Shown one piece after another: positions 56,607 through 64,000 of a stretch of DNA of 64,000 nucleotides. The notes below the pieces were generated by a model. That model made no database searches and was not told the origin of the DNA. It worked only from the letters and a program-made list of their open reading frames with translations. The stretch's first letter is position 1. Every line of letters begins with the position of its first letter. Origin of the DNA: Onthophagus taurus. Its lineage: Eukaryota; Arthropoda; Insecta; Coleoptera; Scarabaeidae. The stretch covers positions 2,728,001-2,792,000 of the forward strand of contig NW_027248941.1 of assembly GCF_036711975.1 (NCBI RefSeq), in the 5' to 3' direction. The position numbers and the translations under genes were made by a program.

Positions 56607-59480
56607 TTTTGCAAGATAAAATTGTAACTTAATATCGCATAAAAACACCCAGCAAAACTTAATTAAAATTATAACAAAAAAAATAACCTACCAACTCCAT
56701 CTATGACAAGTCACACAAAAATTTATTTTTTTTTTGACACTTCTGACTAAAGAAATGTTTGAGGTTAGAATTTGTTAAAATGTTTAAACTTTTTTCGTTT
56801 TAAGATGTTTTTCTCGGCGTAAAAACGATCGAATCGTGACTTTAACGAGTTTTTAATAGGTTTATTTTTGTAAAAATTACGTAACAATAAGAACAATAGT
56901 AATAATAAAGGTGCAAAAAAGTCCCGTGATAAAATTACTTTTTTATTTACCTTTTTTTCGTAAAAATTTCTCACATTTTTAACTCACTATTAAATTAGAC
57001 ACAACACATTCGATTTTGCACCAAATATGATTCTAAAGTCCTGTTTTAGAATGAAAATATGTTTTTATTAATAATATTTAAAACGATTGCGTTAATCCGA
57101 TTGCGATAATAAATTGCGGAAATTTAAACCACTTTTTTATTAAGATAAGATAAGAAATTAACAGATTCCATATGTAATATTAATAAAAACGGAACTATTT
57201 CAAGGAAAACAAGTTAACCTTTGCTTATTAATGATTTATATTTTTGTTATGAGGTAGACTGAAAATCCCCGTCGATTTTATTAAAATACATACATTTTTC
57301 CACGTAATTTGTTAACGCTTTAAAATAATTCTGCGAATTTCATTCTAAACGTGACTATGAGAAATTGGAGAAATTATTGGATTTCGTAACGGATATAACC
57401 TCAAAAATTGACGTAAAAATAAGACAGGTGCGATTAAAACGATTTCTAGATTAAAAATTGGGGATTTCATCGATAGATGGCGCCTATTAATTTATAATTA
57501 ATTATATAAAAGTTATTGCGAATTAAAAAGATCGAATCGAAATTAATTGGATTTAATAAATTAATCTTGTATTAATAATTTAGTTATTAAATAAAATAAG
57601 ATTAAATTAAAAAAATATGAGGTTGGCAAGGTTGGTAGCCCTTCCTTTCATATTAATATTTTGACAGTGACAATTTCTGATTTAAAGTTTTAAGTAATCT
57701 CTTATAATTTATAATGGTAGTGATTATTAAGTGTTTTATTGTGTTCATTAATCAACGAAGAGTTCCGTTTTGATTACTTCTTGGTGAGTAATTAGTTTTA
57801 TTAATTTAAAATTCCTTTCTTGTAAATACTTGTTAAAAAAATTAACATTCTTTCCTGAGATGATTGACATTTGTAAATAAAACTAAACTTACCTAACATT
57901 CCTTTCACGGTATAGTTGACATTACAAAGAAATTTAACCTTACTCAACATTCTTTCCCGAAATGATAGACATTTCTAAAGAGAACTAGCCGTATATACGT
58001 AAGAAATTAAATTTAAAGTAATTAAGTTGGTAGCCTTGCCTTTCATATCGAAATTTTGACAAAGTCAAAATAAGAAAATCTTAATCCATCTTTTTAATAA
58101 TTGTTTTTAAATTTTTTTAGGGTTTAACCGTTTGTGGTATGAGAAATAAAACTAAAACTAGAAATTTTTGGGAGATTGTGTCACGAGATTTGTTTCGATT
58201 GCTCATTAGATTTATTAATTTGAATATTTTTAGATCTAAGTAATGTTTTTAATAAACTTAATTAATTTCATTTAAATTATTAATTAAGTAATTTAAAATT
58301 TATTTTCAAATTTAGTTGGGATTAAATAAAAAAAATTAAGTTGGTAGTCCTTCATGTCATGTCAAAATTTTGACAGAATCGATTTCTTTTTGGCATTTTG
58401 AGGTTAGTTTATTTTAAATACTTCTTTTTACATAGATATTATTTATTTAATAATCCAATACAACAAATAACATATACAAATATATACGCATTTTAAACTA
58501 TGCTTATTTTAGAATCTATATAATTTTTTTTGGTATTATTTAAATATTTTTTTAATAAAACATATTACGAGTAATCATAACAAAAAAATCACATCAAAAC
58601 TCACTTAACATTATTTCTCTTTATTTAAATTACACATAAAATTGTTTGCAACTATTTATTTATTTCCTCTCTTTAATTCTTCATTACTTCATTAATTTTT
58701 GTTTCATTGAGCTAATCACGTTTTTTCGTGTGTTGTGAGTGTTGTTGGTGAATTTATTTTTTTTTGTTGGTGTATGCAACGTGGATTGTCGGATTTAATT
58801 AAAATTAATTTTTGTTTCAGATTAAAATTGAAACATCAACAGACAACATCTAAAAGTGGATTTTTAAGTAGTTTTTTGTTTATTTTAAGAATTTTACAGA
58901 GGGGGATTTAAGTTTTAAAACATTTATTTCAATTTTTAAGAGTTAAAAACATTTATTTATTTTTTTGTTAAGATTTTTTTTATTTATTGCTTCTTATTTC
59001 GACCTTTTTTCTTTAACGAATCGTTTTTAACATTTAATTTAATTAATTCAATGATAAGTAGGCGAAAATGTGTAAAAAGTCAATTCACTCAAATCAGTCT
59101 TGTTAATGTATTCATTATTTTTCATTTCTTTTTAAAAAATTACTAATTAGAAGGGTTTTTGTGTGTATAATAGCGTAGAAAGTTTTTTTCTTTTCAAATC
59201 GTCTTTTTAAATATGTTTCACCCTGTATTTCTTTTTAGATAATTGCGTTTTATTTAAATCGACCTTGTTTTACATTCCCAATCAATTTAAACCTCAAAAT
59301 TAACGTTTTAACCTCAAAATTTTTTTAATTGTCAAATTTGACGTTTTAACCTCAAAGTTTTTTTGACGTTTAAATGTCAAACGTAAAAATGACGTTTAAA
59401 TTGAAATCGAAGTTTTAAACTAAAAAAATATTGTCTTCTTCTTTGTATAATCAAAGAATTTACGTAAATTGTGTTTCTTT
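56607..59480. other. 2.9-kb intergenic region between Mvl and the arrestin gene
   Basis: AT-rich. It has an exact AGATGGCGCC at 57475-57484. Three AAGTTGGTAG-like blocks, each followed within about 30 bp by ATTTTGACA, lie at about 57628, 58024 and 58341. Exon-like splice words occur (TGGTGAGTAA near 57782, TTTCAGATTA near 58817) but no coding frame links them. T-rich tracts fill 58380-59260. Confidence 0.45.
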
Positions 59481-61909
59481 TTACTTTTTAGGTCCTTCTT
59501 CTGATCGGGTGTCGACCGTGACGTAAACTGGGCGATATAAAACGACCGATTCCCGTAAGTTATGATCATTTCCGTCGTAGACTTGGCCCAAAAGGAATTC
59601 GGGGCCTATGTATTGGCCCCCTTCGACATGCGAGGCTGCATGTTCTAAAAGCGAAAGGTTAGATTAATTTAATTTTTTGGTTTAATTTTGATTTACCGTA
59701 TTTAATAATTGGTGGTGTTGTTGAGTTTGGTATTCGGAAAGGCACAGTCGCTATCGTAATCGGAAAACTTAATTGAACAATGTCCGCGTCTTTTTGAGTG
59801 TCTAAACTGACGGTTAACACGTAGTAGATTTGGGCTAGGCGGCAAATTCCCACTAAAGTGGTCGGCATTGGGGGAATTACGAGACTATTTGAGCTATCCC
59901 ATTTCGTGCGGGAGTTGGGTTTCACTTGGCTCCCCCTAAAACTCATAAAAATTAGAACAAACTTAATTTACATCATTTGTAAGCTCACCTGTATTCGAAA
60001 ACGAGATGTTTGATATCTTTACTAACTCCCAAAACTCCTCTATCAATAAAGAATTCGCAACATTGTTCTAATCGTACTCGTAGAGCCACCTCTTCGTCGC
60101 TTCGGTTATCTATTGTCGCCTTTAATTTTAAACTTTCCTTGCAAACGTAAGCTGAGCGTTCGAGGACGCATCGTAAACTCACCGTGCTCTTTTTGCAACA
60201 CCAACAACACGTGCTTTTATCATCCTCAAAAACCACGGGTTTCTTTATCAAATTAAAAAGAAATTAAATCAAATTGGACCCAACCCTAACTTATTTACCA
60301 AATATTGCTCGTCCATGCAATCGATGTGGGGGCCAATTATCGTGAAGTACTTCATTCCTTGCGGGGGACTCGCATAAGGAATATCGACAGTTACTTTTAT
60401 GTAATAACGAATACAACATGGTTTGCTCTCGAATGAGCACGGCAAATTCGATTCGGGAAGTTTAAACCTAATGGAAAATAATTATTTATTAAAACGATCA
60501 TTGTTTAACACCTTTCTTACTGGAAATTAAATCTGTGATATCCTCGTGGAAGTATGGGGATTGTATTTTCCGAATTTTGCTCGCCCCAAATTACCTGGCG
60601 CTCATCCACGAAATATTGATCTTCCTTCACCGTTCTTCGATCGCCAGATAGTAAAATTCTCCATTCGACGTGAACTTTTCCTCTTAAAATTACTCTAATT
60701 GCTATAAAATTAAATATTTGATAATATGATTTGGTGGCGCCATCTCTGATTATATTTCAACATTAATTTTGATAATTGACAGTTGTGATAAAATTTTTTC
60801 ATCATTCCTGACTATGTTAGTACTGTTTTGGCTCACTCCATGCAATTATTAGGTAAGTTTCTTTTAAAACACTTTGGCAAAAGTTTCTAGTCTCCCCGAA
60901 TATTTTAACTTAATTATCTTTTTAATGAAATTCATTTTATAATAACTTAATTTATTAAAATTTCGTGCTATTAATTCAAATAAAGTGGCGCCCTCTCTGA
61001 ATACATTCTGACGTTAATTTGCATTGTTGAAAGTTGACGTTTATTATTTAATACTTAATTAATTAAACAGCACTTTGTTGTAATTAAAACCAATTATAAC
61101 TCGATTATTGGCCACCCCGAGGTAAGTTTTGAACCTTTTTTGCTCGCTCAAAGTGATCATTTCGATCAAATTTCGAGTCCTCCCAATCCAAATTTTTAAA
61201 GTTATGTTTTAATTTTAAATTAAAAATAATAAAATTTGTTCATTTTAATCAAAATTTATTTAAAAATAACTTATTTTATTACAAGAAATATGTTAAATTT
61301 AAAATTTAACTCTATTAATGGAAATAAGGTGGCGCCATCTCTTCATTAATTTCAGTATTAATTCTTATTTTTGACAGTGACGTTTATGAAATTAGATTGT
61401 GATAAAATTATGTTTTTTTGAAGGAAAATGATCCCGGATTATGTTTGTAACTCCATATGATATGTGAGTTATGATAACAACCAGAGAAATCAGGAGAAAG
61501 TACAAGAAATCAACAACCAAAAGGAAATATAAAATTTATGCGCAATTTATATGTTATTATAGATAATAATTAGGCATAATAACTGAGTTAATAGAGAATA
61601 ATTGAGTCATTTAAGTAAGTAATGCTCCAGCTTAATGGTTAAATCAAATTATTTCAAAATTTTTAAATTTTGACAGATGACAAGAATGACGTTTAAGTTG
61701 ACATTTCGAACTTGAAAATTGGAAAATTTAATTTTTTTTAAGGTAAGTTCTTTTTTTGATTAAATTAAAATAATATTAATTTAAACAATTAACTTACTTT
61801 TTAATTTGAAATTTTCAATTGTGTCCAAAATAACGGCTCCGCTTACTTGTTCCCCCGCGTAATAATACTCTTTATCCAAGCGGATATCAAATTCCCTTAT
61901 ATAGTCCAT
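59481..61909 (-). CDS. Arrestin domain-containing protein
   Basis: Alpha-arrestin (ARRDC/TXNIP family), an adaptor linking membrane cargo to ubiquitin ligases. Six exons (61909-61798, 60701-60521, 60467-60299, 60242-59989, 59935-59697, 59644-59481) encode 372 residues. The arrestin N domain starts MDYIREFDIRLDKEYYYAGE and continues through VSGAVILDTIENFK, IRVILRGKVHVEWR and LPCSFESKPCCIRYYIKVTV. The C domain includes LKLKATIDNRSDEEVALRVR and VQLSFPITIATVPF. A cysteine-rich CCWCCKK insert joins the two. No PPxY motif was seen in the tail, so NEDD4-type recruitment is not obvious. Intron 1 is long and contains tandem repeats. Confidence 0.92.
60730..61400. repeat. Three diverged tandem units headed by GGTGGCGCCATCTCT
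   Basis: Unit starts lie at about 60733, 60986 and 61330 (GTGGCGCCATCTCT, GTGGCGCCCTCTCT, GTGGCGCCATCTCT). Each is followed by an interrupted TTAATTT and a TTGACAGT-like or GTTGACGTTT stretch. The first two also share a GGTAAGTTT word further on. Spacing is 253 and 344 bp, so units differ by indels. All are in intron 1 of the arrestin gene. Confidence 0.75.
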
Positions 61910-62535
61910 TTTATCGGCTTGTTATTGTTGTTGATCATCCAACTGTTCTCTGAACGCACAATCAATTCAAATCATTTTTTTAAATCGAAAAAAAAATCTC
62001 TTTGTTATGGGTACAATTAAAGAGAAAATTGGTTTTATCTTTCCCAATCAAAAAAAAACTCACTTTATTCACATTTTCAATTTAATTTATTATTTTTCCA
62101 CCGTTTTTTATTTAAACACAACTTCTGTTGAATTTTTTTTAAGCATTAGCACTTTGTTTTGGGTAAATTTAAGGTTGTGTAAGTTTCAAAAGTAGTTTTT
62201 GAATGAAACTAGATCTTTTTGCGTTTCTCGTTAAACACTGAGAGATATATCAGTCAGCTGATTCCCTCTCGAATAGAGAAATATCGAGAAGGGCGCGAGA
62301 TCAATAGTTGGAGGCATGCTCCATTTGTGGATCGAAGTCCGAATAAGCACCGATTGGAGGATATCCAGCGGCTACGCCCCACAACGATTATATTCTATTT
62401 TCCTTTAGGGATTCATTAATGATTACAAGCTCTTATTGCGAAAAAAAGGTTGTTTTTAATTCCATTTTTTATCAATAAAAAGAAACTTTTTTTATAAAAT
62501 CCATTGAAAATAACTGAAGCGTTATAAAATTAAAA
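61910..62535. other. Divergent region between the arrestin and odorant-binding genes
   Basis: Mostly AT-rich. A segment at about 62219-62400 is distinctly richer in G and C than its surroundings (GGGCGCGAGATC, CCAGCGGCTACGCC). It is open in one frame without a recognisable protein, and its origin is unknown. Confidence 0.45.
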
Positions 62536-62565
62536 ATTAACCTTGATCTTATTGTATCATTTTAG

Positions 62566-62602
62566 TATAAAAATCATGATAAATTCAAATTTAAATCAGT
62601 TA
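62566..62602 (+). promoter_or_regulatory. TATA plus initiator core promoter of the odorant-binding gene
   Basis: TATAAAAA at 62566-62573 is followed by TCAGTT at 62597-62602, an arthropod initiator. The predicted start A (62599) is about 33 bases from the TATA start, the textbook distance, and 37 bases upstream of the ATG. Confidence 0.75.
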
Positions 62603-62635
62603 GAACTTAATATACCCCAAAAAACATCACCAAAA

Positions 62636-63067
62636 TGTTTAAAGTAGTTCTTTTAATATCGCTTTTGTTCTACATAAAATCATCACAGGTAAAAAATAAT
62701 TAATTTAAGCTTTTCCGAGAGTACATCAATACATTCGTAGGCTATGATCCCATCTCTCATGCAATTCAAAACTATTTGTATGGAAGAAACCGGAATAACA
62801 GAAGATGAAATTCCACGTCCACCTTCCGGTTCACCACCTTCAGGTCCCCCACCTGACAGACCAGAACCATCTCAAAAATTAAAATGTTTCTTAGCGTGTT
62901 TACTCGAAAAAGGTGGCCTAATAAATTCGTCTGGCGATCTCCAAGTAGATAAAATCCCCATTCCAGGGGTTGATTTCACCTCGTGCAAAAACATAGAGGA
63001 ATCAGATAAATGCAACAAAGCTTTTTTGATGGAAAAGTGTGTACGGAAATTATTACCGAGGCCTTAA
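62636..63067 (+). CDS. Odorant-binding protein with a proline-rich insert
   Basis: Small secreted ligand carrier of the PBP/GOBP family. Exons 62636-62689 and 62741-63067 encode 126 residues. Exon 1 encodes a signal peptide (MFKVVLLISLLFYIKSS). Six cysteines follow the classic OBP pattern: C1 in FKTICMEE, C2-x3-C3 in KCFLAC, C4 in FTSCKN, and C5-x8-C6 in KCNKAFLMEKC. Between C1 and C2 lies a proline-rich stretch (RPPSGSPPSGPPPDRPEP) in place of ordinary helix. The six cysteines suggest a foldable protein. Ligand and tissue are unknown; many OBPs act outside olfaction. Confidence 0.88.
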
Positions 63068-63629
63068 CCACGTCCGAATCACTTCATTGCGTTTTTAACT
63101 TAATCGCTTTTTAATTTTAATTAACATTTATTAGTTAATTTCGGTGGATTTTATGAAATAAAAGGGAATTAATACATATTTTTGATCAAAATAACCTAAC
63201 ATTTTCCAACATCCTAAAAACAAAGAAAATGCGTTATTTACATTAAAAATTTAATAATCTTACTATATTTTATTGAAATAACATCATTTTAATGATTTTT
63301 TGGGTTTATTTTAATAATTTAAACAAATTTTCTTCGTATAACCTCAAAATTAACTCAATTTACTCCATCTATATGTCGCCACACGAAATTAATCTGTGAA
63401 CTAAATGTGTTATTTGCGATAAAAAGTTAATAATTTGTTATATTTAATTGAAATAACCACTTTTTTATGAATTTTTGGATTTATTTCAATTTAAATAAAT
63501 TTTCTTCAAAAAAATTAAAATTAACTAAAACAACTCGCTCCATCTATACGTCACCTCACGAATTAATCATATAAACAAATTGTCATAAACGTCAAAAAAC
63601 CCGAAAAAAATTTCTTTTTCCTTAAAAAA
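63068..63629. other. Region between the odorant-binding gene and VPS53
   Basis: Holds the odorant-binding gene 3' UTR and a tandem duplication (63229-63580) directly in front of VPS53. No further gene. Confidence 0.5.
63229..63580. repeat. Tandem duplication of about 175 bp upstream of VPS53
   Basis: Unit 1 starts at ATGCGTTATTT (63229) and unit 2 at ATGTGTTATTT (63404). Both contain TTGAAATAAC, a TTTTTGGnTTTATTT run, AAATTTTCTTC, CTCCATCTATA and GTCnCCnCACGAA in order. The CTCCATCTATA word is related to the dispersed CCATCT motif. Confidence 0.85.
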
Positions 63630-64000
63630 ATGGAAAATTACGAGGAAGATTTCCTCGAAGACGACGATTTCATCATAAATTTTCCACCTGAGGTTCAGAA
63701 AGCGATCGAGCAGGTACTAATTAGTTACAATCGAAGAAAACTTAATCCTAACCTCACTTTTTTTAATCAACCTAAATAATTTTAGGTTTTACCCAGTAAA
63801 GATCCTTTGGATCAACCCGATTTTAACACAATCGATTACATAAACTCGTTATTCCCCACGGAACAATCGTTGTCGAATATTGATGAGGTTGTTATTAAAA
63901 TGGAAAATAAAATCCAAACCATCGATAATGAAATAAGTACAGTTGTGCGGGGTCAAACAACCGCAAGTTCAGATGGAAGGCAAGCATTGGATGAGGCCCA
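63630..64000 (+). CDS. Vps53: VPS53, GARP/EARP complex subunit (5' part)
   Basis: Subunit of the GARP and EARP tethers for endosome-to-Golgi and endosomal recycling traffic. Exon 1 is 63630-63713; exon 2 starts at 63786 and runs off the window. The N-terminus [14 protein letters not shown] is acidic, followed by [39 protein letters not shown] and [19 protein letters not shown], which match VPS53 at its conserved start. Only about 100 residues are visible. Confidence 0.94.

Noticed and set aside
62007-62195. 62-codon frame upstream of the odorant-binding gene
   Set aside because: AT-driven Phe/Leu/Ser frame with no promoter or splice support.

Overview
This is a nuclear, strongly AT-rich, intron-rich animal window. 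Short introns with standard GT-AG ends, a classic six-cysteine odorant-binding protein, a fatty acyl-CoA reductase, a malvolio-type NRAMP, dishevelled and a Fer3-type bHLH gene point to an insect, most likely a holometabolous one such as a beetle; the exact order is inference. No tRNA, rRNA, CRISPR or bacterial-style operon was seen. Exon coordinates below come from reading splice sites and checking that every junction keeps frame; no search was run.

Layout. 1-6.0 kb: mitochondrial malate dehydrogenase (+) meets Integrator subunit 2 (-) tail to tail. 6.8-12.5 kb: a chondroitin-polymerizing-factor-like gene (+) faces a fatty acyl-CoA reductase (-), and between and around them lie the remains of a tandem duplication. 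12.7-13.5 kb: a degenerate minisatellite. 14.5-20.6 kb: ELP5 (-) and VPS41 (+) diverge. 20.9-24.9 kb: a CATIP-like gene (-) and a zinc alcohol dehydrogenase (+) diverge, followed by NDUFA12 (+). 24.9-31.6 kb: one 1980-codon gene (-) encodes four successive six-transmembrane/CNBD channel repeats, a CNGK-type pseudotetramer. 31.7-39.5 kb: proteasome beta-3 (-), about 2.7 kb of non-coding DNA, then dishevelled (-). 39.7-43.0 kb: PINX1-like (-) and Fer3 (-). 45.7-53.2 kb: a polypeptide GalNAc-transferase (-) and two tandem membrane-anchored acid phosphatases (+). 53.7-56.6 kb: NRAMP/malvolio (-). 59.5-61.9 kb: arrestin-domain protein (-). 62.6-63.1 kb: odorant-binding protein (+). 63.6 kb to the end: the start of VPS53 (+).

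Most genes are unrelated housekeeping or signalling genes; VPS41 (HOPS) and VPS53 (GARP) both act in endolysosomal tethering but are 43 kb apart. The non-coding DNA is the unusual part. It holds repeated tandem duplications with periods near 175-190 bp, several interspersed AT-rich repeat copies, a minisatellite family at two sites, and a few short words (AGATGGCGC, AGGTTATG, AAGTTGGTAG) that recur far more often than composition predicts. The most interesting coding object is the four-repeat channel, in which only one of four pores keeps a GYG filter.
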